A stretch of 64,000 bases of DNA from Chelativorans salis (GCF_025336525.1 NZ_JAOCZP010000002.1:248001-312000), one strand, 5' to 3'; counted from the first letter of the stretch, positions 42,076 through 52,575 are shown. Translations and numbers: made by a program. The notes: a model not told the origin generated them from the letters alone.

Positions 42076-42624
42076 TTATGAGGCAAACGCCGGCCCCGCC
42101 AGCCGCTCCGCATACCCCCGCACATCATCTGGCCAGTCGGCAATGTGGCGGCGGAAGCGGTCGCTGTCGCTGGCGTAGAGGGCGCGTGACGCTTCCTCGT
42201 ATCCCGGCAGGTCGCCAGCCATCGCCATCATGAAGCGGTCGGCGGCCGCTTGCGCCTTGCGGGCACCCTCGCGCCCGCTGTCGCTGCCGCGCGCTGCGTC
42301 GACCAGCCTGCGCAGCGCCGCCGAGGCGCCGCCGGGCTGCCCGCCGAGCCACTCCCAGTGGCGCGGCAGCAGCGTGACCTCGCGCGCCACCACGCCGAGC
42401 TTCGGCCGGCCCGGCGTGCGGGCGGCGGCCGGTGCGTCTTGCCCACCGCCGAGGCGGGCGGCCACCGCCTCCAGGCTGCCCGACAGGTCGAAATCCACCT
42501 GCCGCCCAGTCTCGTCGTCGAAGATCAGGACGTTTTCGGCTCGCCCGTCGCGTTTCAGCGCCAGGGCGACTTCCAGCCGCGTCCCCGCCACCACCCGCCG
42601 CTCACCTTCGAAAGCCGTATACAT
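42076..42624 (-). CDS. DUF2239 family protein
   Basis: A 182-residue protein (188 if an ATG at 42642 is used). It begins MYTAFEGERRVVAGTRLEV, continues with ENVLIFDDETGRQVDFDLSGS, and has a helical C-terminal half with LPRHWEWLGGQPGGASAALRRLVD. These match the DUF2239 family as I recall it; the role is unknown. AAAAGGAC lies ahead of the chosen ATG. A partial, frameshifted copy of its 3' end is adjacent, and two direct repeats lie upstream. Confidence 0.82.
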   Translation of the reverse strand: MYTAFEGERRVVAGTRLEVALALKRDGRAENVLIFDDETGRQVDFDLSGSLEAVAARLGGGQDAPAAARTPGRPKLGVVAREVTLLPRHWEWLGGQPGGASAALRRLVDAARGSDSGREGARKAQAAADRFMMAMAGDLPGYEEASRALYASDSDRFRRHIADWPDDVRGYAERLAGPAFAS

Positions 42625-42663
42625 GTTTTTGTCCTTTTCCATGGAGCCCCCGCCATCATTTAT

Positions 42664-42698
42664 ACCCGGATAAAACAAGCGTCAATATAACCCGGATA
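42664..42698 (-). promoter_or_regulatory. Direct repeat ACCCGGATA upstream of the DUF2239 gene
   Basis: ACCCGGATA occurs at 42664-42672 and 42690-42698 (26 bases apart), each preceded by TAT(A) in an AT-rich pocket. They sit just before the DUF2239 start and may be operator half-sites. The binding protein is unknown. Confidence 0.4.
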
Positions 42699-42774
42699 GA
42701 AAGCTCCGCTGGCGGCCGTGGCCGTTTCGTGCTAGCGCGCTTGCCGGCGGGGGTTGCAACGGCAAGAGGTCTGA

Positions 42775-43296
42775 ATGCGCGAACTCCTTCTTCTGCGCCA
42801 CGCCAAGTCGGGTTGGGACAATCCGACGCTCGACGATTTCGACCGTCCGCTGGCGGCGCGCGGTGAGGCGGCGGCGGCACTGATGGGCCGCGAAGTGGCC
42901 GTACGCGGCTGGGTGCCGGACACCGCGCTCGTGTCGGCGGCGCTGCGCACGCGCCAAACCTGGCGGCTGGCGGCGGTGGAGATGGGCGAGGGGGCGCCGA
43001 GCGCGACCCGCGACAAGGCGCTCTACATGGCCTCGGCCGACCGGCTCCTGGCCTTGATCCGCCAAGCGCCGGAAGACTGCCGCCGGCTTCTCCTCCTCGG
43101 CCACAATCCCGGTATGGAGGACCTGGCGGTGGGCCTTGCCGGGCCGGGCTCGGACGCGCAGGCGCTTGCCCGCATGCGTGCCAAGTTTCCCACCGCCGCG
43201 CTTGCCCGCTTCACCGTGGAGGGGCCGTGGGCGGGCCTCGGCTTCGCCGGTGCGCAGCTCACGCATTTCCTGTGCCCGAGGGATTTCGCCTCCTGA
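42775..43296 (+). CDS. Histidine phosphatase family protein (SixA-like)
   Basis: A 173-residue SixA-type phosphohistidine phosphatase. The phosphate-binding RHG-type motif is [11 protein letters not shown] (catalytic His9), followed by TRQTWRLA, with the second catalytic His in [12 protein letters not shown]. SixA proteins remove phosphate from histidine-containing phosphotransfer or PTS domains. It stands directly before uvrB on the same strand, 89 bases apart. Confidence 0.92.
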   Translation: MRELLLLRHAKSGWDNPTLDDFDRPLAARGEAAAALMGREVAVRGWVPDTALVSAALRTRQTWRLAAVEMGEGAPSATRDKALYMASADRLLALIRQAPEDCRRLLLLGHNPGMEDLAVGLAGPGSDAQALARMRAKFPTAALARFTVEGPWAGLGFAGAQLTHFLCPRDFAS

Positions 43297-43385
43297 CAGC
43301 CTTCTGTCAGCAACCCCGCGCCAGGACCGCGCAGCCGCCCGCCACCCCCTTTCCATTTGCGCCGCGAGATTCCATATTCGCCCTC

Positions 43386-46262
<2,877 letters not shown>

Positions 46263-46390
46263 CTTCGTGCGGTATTGCTAGGTGGATATCATCCTTCTGC
46301 CGCCGTCGCCGCCGGCGTGTCGATTGGTCTGTCGGGACGCTCCTTTGTGAACCGGCAAAGAAGAGGAGTAAGCGAACCGCTAACCTCCGC

Positions 46391-46498
46391 CGTCATCCCG
46401 GAAGCCGGAACAATGCGGAGGCTGTTCGCGACCCATTCCGTGACTTGGCCACGTTCCGGAATGGATCCCGGCTCTCGCTCCGCTCGGCCGGGATGACG
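46391..46498. repeat. 108-bp interspersed repeat, copy B
   Basis: Begins CGTCATCCCGGAAGCCGG and ends GGCCGGGATGACG. It aligns with copies A and C over the whole length, with substitutions mainly in the middle. It lies between uvrB and the DHFR-like gene, in the same orientation as copy C. Confidence 0.88.
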
Positions 46499-46537
46499 CT
46501 TAAAAGACAGGCCCACCGCCAGCCCGGTGCCCCGCCT

Positions 46538-47197
46538 TCAGGTCAGGTTCCTGCGCCGCTCCAGCTCCGCCTCCGTCGGCTCCACGAGTGCGAACGACCC
46601 GGTGGCGACCTCGCCGTCGCGCACATACCGGTTGACCGTCACCCCGGAACCGGAGGTCTTCGAGCTCACCAGCTTCCACGTTGCCGGCATGGAATCCTCG
46701 CCGAACAGCCGCTTCCCCCTGCCGAGCACGACGGGGAAGACCGACATGTTGATCTCGTCCACCAGCCCGTTCTCGAACAGCGCCTTTATAAGAACCGTCG
46801 AGCCCTGGGTCAGAAGGTCCGGCCCGTCCTCCTCCTTCAGCTTCTTCACGGCGGCCACCGCATCCGGCCCCAGCCTATGGCTGTTCTGCCACTCAAGCTT
46901 CCGCTCCGGATCGCGCGTCGCCACATATTTGTTGACGCGGTCGAACAGCGGCCCGATCGAATTGTCCGGCTCCACATAGGGCCAGTACGCCGCGAAGATG
47001 TCATAGGTCTTGCGCCCCAGGAGCAGGTCGAAGGGCCTGGAGAACATCTCGTCCAACGCCTCGCCCAGCGTCTCGTCGAACAGCGGCCAGACCCACCCGC
47101 CATATTCGAACCCGCTGACCGGATCCTCATCCGGCCCGCCCGGCGCCTGCATCACCCCGTCCAGGCTCACCATCGCACCGACGATAACCTTCCTCAT
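46538..47197 (-). CDS. Dihydrofolate reductase family protein (RibD C-terminal-like)
   Basis: A 219-residue RibD_C/DHFR-fold protein. It opens MRKVIVGAMVSLDGVMQAPGG, then FDLLLGRKTYDIFAAYWP, with QGSTVLIKALFENGLVDEI near the C-terminus, all typical of the YwjB/YyaP-type group of predicted NADPH-dependent reductases. The substrate is uncertain; it is not a canonical folate DHFR. The ATG at 47197 lies 7 bases after AGGAG. The gene is bracketed by two directly oriented copies of the 108-bp repeat. Confidence 0.9.
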   Translation of the reverse strand: MRKVIVGAMVSLDGVMQAPGGPDEDPVSGFEYGGWVWPLFDETLGEALDEMFSRPFDLLLGRKTYDIFAAYWPYVEPDNSIGPLFDRVNKYVATRDPERKLEWQNSHRLGPDAVAAVKKLKEEDGPDLLTQGSTVLIKALFENGLVDEINMSVFPVVLGRGKRLFGEDSMPATWKLVSSKTSGSGVTVNRYVRDGEVATGSFALVEPTEAELERRRNLT

Positions 47198-47200
47198 CAC

Positions 47201-47533
47201 GCTTCTCCTGTGGTTGTTGGAATGGTGTTATGGGTGGAAGACGTTTGGGGCTGGAGGTAGCCGACAGGGGGTGATGGCAAGGGACGGCAATGGCACCAGC
47301 TATTGTATCGGCGCCATCGGAGAAGACAGGAAGGCTGCGTCACAAACCCTTCGCGGCCGTCATCCCGGAAGCCGGAGCAAAGCGCAGGCTGTCCGGAACC
47401 CATTCCGTGACTTGGTGACGTTCCGGAATGGATCCCGGCCCTCGCTCCGCTCGGCAGGGATGACACCGGCAAGGCGGGCTCCGCCGCAAAAGCCACGCCC
47501 CTTCGACCCTCATTCCATGCTATATGCACTCCC
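47201..47533. other. Intergenic region containing repeat copy C (333 bp)
   Basis: Between the DHFR-like gene (minus) and the small antitoxin-like gene (plus). The repeat occupies 47358-47464; the rest carries the two divergent promoters and no evident gene. Confidence 0.6.
47358..47464. repeat. 108-bp interspersed repeat, copy C
   Basis: Begins CGTCATCCCGGAAGCCGG and ends GGCAGGGATGACA, with CATTCCGTGACTTGGTGACG internally, nearly the same as copy B. Inverted ends and the internal GTTCCGGAATGGATCCCGG would form hairpins. It lies between the DHFR-like gene and the orphan antitoxin. Confidence 0.88.
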
Positions 47534-47719
47534 ATGAGCAAGCTCGACCAGATCGAAAAATCCGTCGCCTCCCTCTCGGACGAGGAACTGAAGTCCTTCG
47601 CCGAGTGGTTCGACGAACTGCGCTGGCAGCGCTGGGACCGCCAGCTTGAGGCGGATGTTAGAGCCGGCAAGCTCGACCAGTTGATTGAGGACGCGCGTTT
47701 GGGGAGCGCGGCAGGATAG
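47534..47719 (+). CDS. Small antitoxin-like protein, orphan and possibly truncated
   Basis: A 61-residue acidic protein with the pattern IEKSVASLSDEELKSFAEWFDELRWQRWDRQLEADVRAGKLDQL. It resembles short antitoxin partners of ParE/RelE toxins that usually run on for about 10-15 more residues (an xLAEHRAGR-like end). Here it ends DARLGSAAG and no toxin gene follows; instead the reverse transcriptase gene's stop lies 5 bases away. It may have been cut short by arrival of that module. Confidence 0.6.
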   Translation: MSKLDQIEKSVASLSDEELKSFAEWFDELRWQRWDRQLEADVRAGKLDQLIEDARLGSAAG

Positions 47720-47723
47720 GGGC

Positions 47724-49052
47724 TCACGAGAAAGCTTCAGCTAAATCTTTCTCCAATTCGGAAATCTCGCGCTTAACGAGCCTCCGAAATAAGTTTTCAA
47801 CCGTCTGTTCGTCGCGGCTTCGGATGTCTTCTTCCGTTGTCCCATATAATTCTGAAATCATTTTCACTTTCTGATCGAAACTATATTTGTCATATTTTGG
47901 GACGTATTTCGTATCATGAATATTATATCTTATTTCGTGAAAAGTCTTAATGTACGTCTTTAACATGTTTACATTTTCAGGGCTAAATTTACTTACATGC
48001 TTGGCGATAAAAGCGTCCAATCGCGCAAGTTGACTCATATCTCTCGTTTGTGAGAAAAAGAACATCCATCCGTATCGCTTATTTTCTATTATGCATCCTG
48101 TTATCTTGAGGTTTATACGTAAAATAAGCCTCTTATGATTTTTCTTATATTTAAATTCTGTAATTACCTTAATAATGTTGTCAATCATTCTTTTGAATGA
48201 CGATGACCTAACTGAAATCATATTCTTTGAAATTTTATATCCAAGATAGTCAACGCTCTCACTTGTGCTGGCGATTTTTGATTTCGAGCCTGGCTTTATA
48301 GAATGGCATTCTAAACCTGCAGCCTTTAGTCTTCCTTCGGTAGAGCGAAAGAGGCGACTGGCCTCACTGTCGGGGCAAATAATGAGTATATCATCAACGT
48401 ATCGGAAGTACGTAGTCGCCTCTTTCATTTTACCATCAATTGCATTCATATATATAGATGAAAGAATGTTTGATATGCTTAAACCTTGAGGAATCCCTTT
48501 TTCTCTACTATTTAGCGCCCGGGCTAGTCCTGTTGGTGTTTTAAGCGCTTCTTCTATCAACTTTAACATTGGAGGGTATCGTACTTTGGCTCGAACCCTT
48601 CTGAGCATTAGGTCGTGCCTTATGCTCGGGTAGAAATCCTTGATGTCAATTTGAACAAATGAGAATCCGTCGTCCGCCCGGTCTAGAAGCTCGCTTATTT
48701 CCCGTACATACGCCTGCGGAGCAGGTAAAAGTGTTTCAGGAAAAATTTGCATTAACACATTGCAAAGCGCGCGCAAGACTAGGCGATCTCGGACGGTGGC
48801 GACAGATATTTCGCGGGGATACTTCGTAGCTCCCTTCGATATCAATCGCTGTTTGTAGCCGGTGAAGCGGTAGGATTTGTCGAAGATCTTGCGCCGTATG
48901 ACCTCTACTTCTCTGTCCAGGCCCGCTTTGAACGCCTCCACGTTAATGCCATCTTTTCCGAGGGCCTTGGAACCAACTTCAATGCGCTCATTAAAAAGGG
49001 TTACAAGACGATCGGTGGAAAATTCCGCAGCAAAGACTTCCTTAGACCCCAT
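47724..49052 (-). CDS. Stand-alone reverse transcriptase (candidate defence RT)
   Basis: A 442-residue reverse transcriptase. Conserved RT blocks are in order: DRLVLRALCNVLMQIF (89-104), QIDIKDFYPSI with catalytic Asp136 (134-144), GIPQGLSISNIL (186-197), FRYVDDILII with the YVDD box (216-225) and YLGYKIS (269-275). A helical C-terminal region of about 150 residues lacks the maturase and HNH domains of group II introns. DNA is strikingly AT-rich (47881-47940 is 27% GC by count). It overlaps the SLATT gene by 11 bases. Confidence 0.85.
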   Translation of the reverse strand: MGSKEVFAAEFSTDRLVTLFNERIEVGSKALGKDGINVEAFKAGLDREVEVIRRKIFDKSYRFTGYKQRLISKGATKYPREISVATVRDRLVLRALCNVLMQIFPETLLPAPQAYVREISELLDRADDGFSFVQIDIKDFYPSIRHDLMLRRVRAKVRYPPMLKLIEEALKTPTGLARALNSREKGIPQGLSISNILSSIYMNAIDGKMKEATTYFRYVDDILIICPDSEASRLFRSTEGRLKAAGLECHSIKPGSKSKIASTSESVDYLGYKISKNMISVRSSSFKRMIDNIIKVITEFKYKKNHKRLILRINLKITGCIIENKRYGWMFFFSQTRDMSQLARLDAFIAKHVSKFSPENVNMLKTYIKTFHEIRYNIHDTKYVPKYDKYSFDQKVKMISELYGTTEEDIRSRDEQTVENLFRRLVKREISELEKDLAEAFS

Positions 49053-49617
49053 TGAGAAACTCCAGGTGCGCTATTCCAAATAGTACAACTGGAATTAGAA
49101 ATACCGCGGCGACAGATATAACAAGTAACGCTTTCCATACAAAGAAACTGACTATGTTGTATTTGCTAAGCAAAATTGGTCCGGTCGAGTTTGCAAGGTT
49201 TTTTTTGAAAAATAATATCTCCCTGACTATCATGTTGTTGTAATCTTGTGTTCCATGATTTGGATATCCGTACAGTATCTGGCTGTAACGACTGTCTTTC
49301 TCTTGTCCAGTTAGTGGAGATGAAAAAAGTTCTTGTAGTTTAAGATAGCAATCTCGATGAGAGGCTGCTGTTTTCTCAAAACGAAATCCGTGTGATATAA
49401 GCGATCCGCATAATATTATTACAGATAGAGCAATGTTTATCTCGTAATAATATGTATACCTTTCTTCAAAGAAGTTTGAGAAAACATTAAATATGATGAG
49501 TATTATCGAGTAATAAGAAATTACCAAGTGAGAAATTTTTCCATACAAAAGTAGTCGCCGTTCGGCTTCCATCCGAGTGCGGGAGGTTAACCAAATGTTC
49601 GAATGCTCTGCGCCCAA
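49042..49617 (-). CDS. SLATT-like transmembrane protein paired with the reverse transcriptase
   Basis: A 191-residue protein with a pre-membrane helix (NIWLTSRTRMEAERRLLLYG), two close N-terminal membrane helices (about 29-50 and 59-77), a soluble helical middle and a third membrane segment near 157-183. This is the layout of SLATT (SMODS- and SLOG-associating 2TM effector) domains, predicted pore-forming effectors; one SLATT subfamily is, from memory, described next to RTs. The TTG at 49617 behind GGGGTAGG keeps the whole domain; ATG 49572 would cut it. It precedes and overlaps the RT gene. Confidence 0.65.
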   Translation of the reverse strand: MGAEHSNIWLTSRTRMEAERRLLLYGKISHLVISYYSIILIIFNVFSNFFEERYTYYYEINIALSVIILCGSLISHGFRFEKTAASHRDCYLKLQELFSSPLTGQEKDSRYSQILYGYPNHGTQDYNNMIVREILFFKKNLANSTGPILLSKYNIVSFFVWKALLVISVAAVFLIPVVLFGIAHLEFLNGV

Positions 49618-50436
49618 TGTGCCTACCCCAAAAAAAGCGGTGCGGGCGCACGAACTCAAGGACAACTACACCCTTCAAGAAGGGTAGCCGAAGCTGAGAG
49701 ATTTACCCTCAATGTATAACGGAGACCCAGGACAAACTGAATCAGTGGAAACTTCGTTCCACTCCACCCGCACCGCCTTCCGCATAGCATTCACCACCGA
49801 AAATTGCAATTCGCTTCCGCAATGAGCAGCCCTTTACTATGTTACGCCGCAAGAGAGGCCCCAACGCCTCTCGCGCGGGGATAAATCTGCACTCGCAAAA
49901 TTTTTCTCCCCCGCCAACCCATTGTCCCCACTTACCATTCGCATTTTCTTCACTCCCTCGTCCCACTTTTTTATCCCCCCTCCCCAAGCCACCCCTACAA
50001 TCCTCCCCATCGCTCTCGCGGGAACCCGGTCCGGACCGGGGACACGGGGAGGGCGGCGGAGACCTCCCCCTTCGGGCTGCCGGTGCCCGGAGGCCTGAGG
50101 GCCCGCGACAGGCCGGCGGTGCCGGAGGCGCTACAGACAGCGTCGCCGGCATTGCGGAGAAGCCGCCAGGCTTCCCGTCCGGCCCGGTAAAGCCCCCATT
50201 CGGGTGCAGCCGGGAAGGGCGGGGGGCCGGGTGACCGGCCGACCGTCGGGACAGACTCCGGCGGGGCGCGTTGGACGCGCCTTAAAAATAAATAGAGTGG
50301 CTCGGACAACGCGCCCCGCTTCCCACCCTGAGCTTGTCGAAGGGTCAATGGCCAGACGGTGAAAACCGGGCGTGGCGAGGATGAAGCGCGCCCGTGGCCG
50401 GCCGCATCCGACCGAAACCCCGAAAAGGAGAAGACG
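49618..50436. other. Long non-coding region upstream of the SLATT/RT pair (819 bp)
   Basis: No convincing protein gene. The first part (to about 49830) remains relatively AT-rich and must hold the SLATT/RT promoter. A TATACAT-type -10 candidate occurs on the minus strand near 49715. A hairpin GAGAGGC-CCCAAC-GCCTCTC lies at 49853-49872, followed by a C/T-rich stretch (49890-50020). The segment 50020-50320 is very GC-rich with many short dyads. Given the RT downstream, a structured template RNA here is possible. Confidence 0.4.
50322..50350. repeat. REP-like half element (CCCTGAGCTTGTCGAAGGG type)
   Basis: CACCCTGAGCTTGTCGAAGGGT is a familiar short repeat of alphaproteobacterial intergenic DNA. 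A variant (CTCATGGTGAGCTTGACGAA) lies near 46147 within uvrB. It marks the GC-rich edge of the region upstream of the next gene. Confidence 0.5.
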
Positions 50437-50859
50437 ATGGACGACGACGAACAGTTCATGCAGGAAATGATGCAATCGATCGGCGAGGCGATGAAGACCA
50501 TCCCGGCTTCCATGCGCGTGGAGACCGGGCCGGACGAGCCGCCGCCCTTCCCGCGCGAGCAGATGACGGTCATGTACCGCTTCCTCGCCAACGACGCGGG
50601 CCTGCCGAAACGCTGTCCGCGGCGGATTTGCGGGCGCACGGGGTGCTGCCACGGCGGCCTCGGGCCGGGGGACAGCGATGCCTGCGGCAAGCTGTGGGAC
50701 GACGCCGGCTCGCACTGCATGATGACCGCCTTCCTCGCCCTCGAGCTGGGCTGGGTCTACGAAAGGCAGCGCAAGCGCGCCCTGGTGAACTGGATGCGGG
50801 GCCTGCCCATGGCGGACGGCGAAGAGCCGGAGGAGGCCGATCTGCCGTGGCGCAGGTGA
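50437..50859 (+). CDS. Cysteine-rich conserved hypothetical protein
   Basis: A 140-residue protein beginning with an acidic Met/Gln-rich segment (MDDDEQFMQEMMQSIGEAM), a middle with a Cys cluster (KRCPRRICGRTGCCHGG, about 66-82), and a C-terminal helix with ELGWVYERQRKRALVNW. The six or so cysteines could bind zinc or an Fe-S cluster. I do not recognise the family. The ATG lies behind AAAAGGAG. It precedes the curli genes on the same strand but has its own spacing. Confidence 0.65.
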   Translation: MDDDEQFMQEMMQSIGEAMKTIPASMRVETGPDEPPPFPREQMTVMYRFLANDAGLPKRCPRRICGRTGCCHGGLGPGDSDACGKLWDDAGSHCMMTAFLALELGWVYERQRKRALVNWMRGLPMADGEEPEEADLPWRR

Positions 50860-51008
50860 ATCGTCGGAGAGCCCCGCGCCCTTCGCGCCCCCCGCCAGTG
50901 AACCCCACCTGAACGACGGGTTCAGCAACGGTTCCGCAAGCCTCCCGTAAAACGGCAATCGTTGACAACCCGCGGGGGACACCCGCACCCATCAGGAGGA
51001 GTACCGAA

Positions 51009-51443
51009 ATGACCCGCAAGTTCATCATCGCCACCGCCGCCGCCGCGCTTCTCGGCATCGCCGCCGTGCCCGCCTCGGCCAACGGCATCTATATCGAGCA
51101 GTATGGCTGGGCCAACGCCGCCGGCGGCGAGCAGAAGGGCAAGAAGAACCAGATCGGCGTCTACCAGAGCGGTTCCTGGAACACGGGCATCGTTAAGCAG
51201 AAGGGCAAGAAGAACACCGCGGCTGTCGGCCAGCAGGGCCACAACAACTACGCCGACATCTGGCAGAAGGGCAAGCACAACGCCGCCGGCGTCGGTCAGT
51301 TCGGCGCCAACCACAACGCCATCATGACCCAGGACGGCAACGGCAACGTGGCGGCCGGCGTTCAGGTCGGCAACGGCTGCGATGCCGAGGTCAGCCAGAA
51401 CGGCGGCGGCAATGTCGCGGCCTTCGTGCAGACCTGCCCGTAA
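51009..51443 (+). CDS. Curlin repeat protein (CsgA/CsgB-like amyloid subunit)
   Basis: A secreted 144-residue protein with a signal peptide (cleavage near ASA-NGI) and at least four curlin repeats of the Q-x-G-x-x-N type, for example NQIGVYQSGSWNTGIVKQ and NTAAVGQQGHNNYADIWQ. Each repeat ends in Gln and carries interior Asn, the amyloid-forming pattern. The C-terminus has two cysteines (GCDAEV and QTCP), unusual for CsgA. It heads the curli cluster. Confidence 0.92.
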   Translation: MTRKFIIATAAAALLGIAAVPASANGIYIEQYGWANAAGGEQKGKKNQIGVYQSGSWNTGIVKQKGKKNTAAVGQQGHNNYADIWQKGKHNAAGVGQFGANHNAIMTQDGNGNVAAGVQVGNGCDAEVSQNGGGNVAAFVQTCP

Positions 51444-51529
51444 GGCAACAGCCGTTGCAGGCGCGAGCGGCCGAGGGGGATAATCTCCGCCCTCGGCCTT
51501 CCGCCGTACCGGCAACCAAGGAGGTTTCC

Positions 51530-51934
51530 ATGTTGCAGAACCGCACGCATGCCGCCACCGCCGCCGCCTTGGCGCTGGCGATTTCGGGCACGGCCCTGAT
51601 GGCCGGCTCCGGCAAGGCCGGCTTTCTTACGGCCGGCTCCGAGGATACGCGCTGCGAGATCCTCGCCAGCACAGAGGGCGGCATGATCGCCCTTCAGGGC
51701 GTGGTCCACGCCAAGGTCGCGATGTCGGGCTCCTATTCGTTCCGCGTCGAGACCGTCGGCGGATCGGGCAGCTCGAACATAAAGCAGGGCGGCTCCTTCT
51801 CCGCCGCGCCCGGCAAGCCGGCAGAGCTCGGCCGCGTCATGCTCGGCGGCTCCGGCGCCGTCTACGAGGCAACGCTGGAGGTGGAGGCGCCCGACGGCCG
51901 CTTCACCTGCAGCAAGCGCGCCGGCCACCTATGA
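51530..51934 (+). CDS. csgH: CsgH-like curli chaperone/inhibitor
   Basis: A 134-residue secreted protein with signal peptide and a single beta-sandwich domain. The CsgH family fingerprint is visible: CEILASTEGGMIALQGVVHAK, GSYSFRVETVGGSGSSNIKQGG and LEVEAPDGRFTC, with two cysteines likely bonded. CsgH occurs in alphaproteobacteria in place of E. coli CsgC and inhibits premature curlin fibril formation. It lies between the two curlin genes. Confidence 0.88.
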   Translation: MLQNRTHAATAAALALAISGTALMAGSGKAGFLTAGSEDTRCEILASTEGGMIALQGVVHAKVAMSGSYSFRVETVGGSGSSNIKQGGSFSAAPGKPAELGRVMLGGSGAVYEATLEVEAPDGRFTCSKRAGHL

Positions 51935-52123
51935 CCCCGGCCTGCCGCAGCACACGGACAGACGGGCTCCGGGCAACCGGGGCCCGTTTCCGTTGCCGGC
52001 TGGCATTGTCCATGAACGACCGGTTAACACCCCGTTCCGCACCCGTTCAAGCCGGCTTTGGCATGCTCCTCCCGTCGCCTGGCAATGAAGCCCGCGTCAA
52101 CTGAACCAGGAGAGGAGAGTTTC

Positions 52124-52525
52124 ATGTTCCGCACCATCCGCGCCATCGCCGCCGCCGCAACCATCGCCGCCGGCCTCGCCACCGCCCCGGCCTTCGCCGG
52201 CGGCTCGGTCTCGCTCAGCTACATCCCCAGCGATCCCGGTCAGGCCCAGGCCCTGCAGACCGGCCTCGGCCTCTACGCCCTCGCCAAGGGCATCAAGAGC
52301 GGCTCGATCAAGCAGAAGGGGTTCGGCAATGCCGCCGGCCTTCTCCAGAACGGCCAGGGCAATCTCGGCATCATCCACCAGAAAGGCAACGGCCACACCG
52401 GCACCGTCCAGCAGAACGGAAACGGCAACACCTACGGCCTCTTCCAGTTCGGCAAGAACACGCAAGCCCACGCCGTCCAGAACGGCCACGGCCAGGCCGG
52501 CGCCATCGTGCAGCTCGGATGGTAG
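52124..52525 (+). CDS. Curlin repeat protein (second amyloid subunit)
   Basis: A 133-residue secreted protein with a signal peptide (cleaved near AFA-GGS) and about four curlin repeats: SIKQKGFGNAAGLLQNG, NLGIIHQKGNGHTGTVQQNG, NTYGLFQFGKNTQAHAVQNG. A first part rich in Ala/Leu (about 35-60) precedes the repeats. Together with the 51009 gene it may serve as nucleator and major subunit; which is which cannot be told. Confidence 0.9.
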   Translation: MFRTIRAIAAAATIAAGLATAPAFAGGSVSLSYIPSDPGQAQALQTGLGLYALAKGIKSGSIKQKGFGNAAGLLQNGQGNLGIIHQKGNGHTGTVQQNGNGNTYGLFQFGKNTQAHAVQNGHGQAGAIVQLGW

Positions 52526-52545
52526 GGATGCCCGCTTTCCATGCA

Positions 52546-52575
52546 AACGGCGCGGCCCCGGGCCGCGCCGTTCTC
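52546..52575 (+). terminator. Strong hairpin ending the curli cluster
   Basis: AACGGCGCGGCC-CCG-GGCCGCGCCGTT is a perfect 12-bp stem 20 bases after the curlin stop and just before the stop of convergent clpS. It can work in both directions although the T-run is short. Confidence 0.7.

Noticed and set aside
41584-42081. 165-residue plus-strand open frame
   Set aside because: Its second half runs antisense through the broken DUF2239 copy and becomes Arg/Pro-rich; the first half is unrecognised, so it was not called as a gene.
47724-49052. Group II intron maturase
   Set aside because: No maturase X or HNH region, no domain V-like hairpin flanking the gene, and a separate membrane-protein partner overlaps its start.
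47724-49665. Retron
   Set aside because: No msr/msd-type paired inverted repeats were seen close upstream of the RT and the partner is a membrane protein that precedes and overlaps the RT; a retron is not formally excluded.
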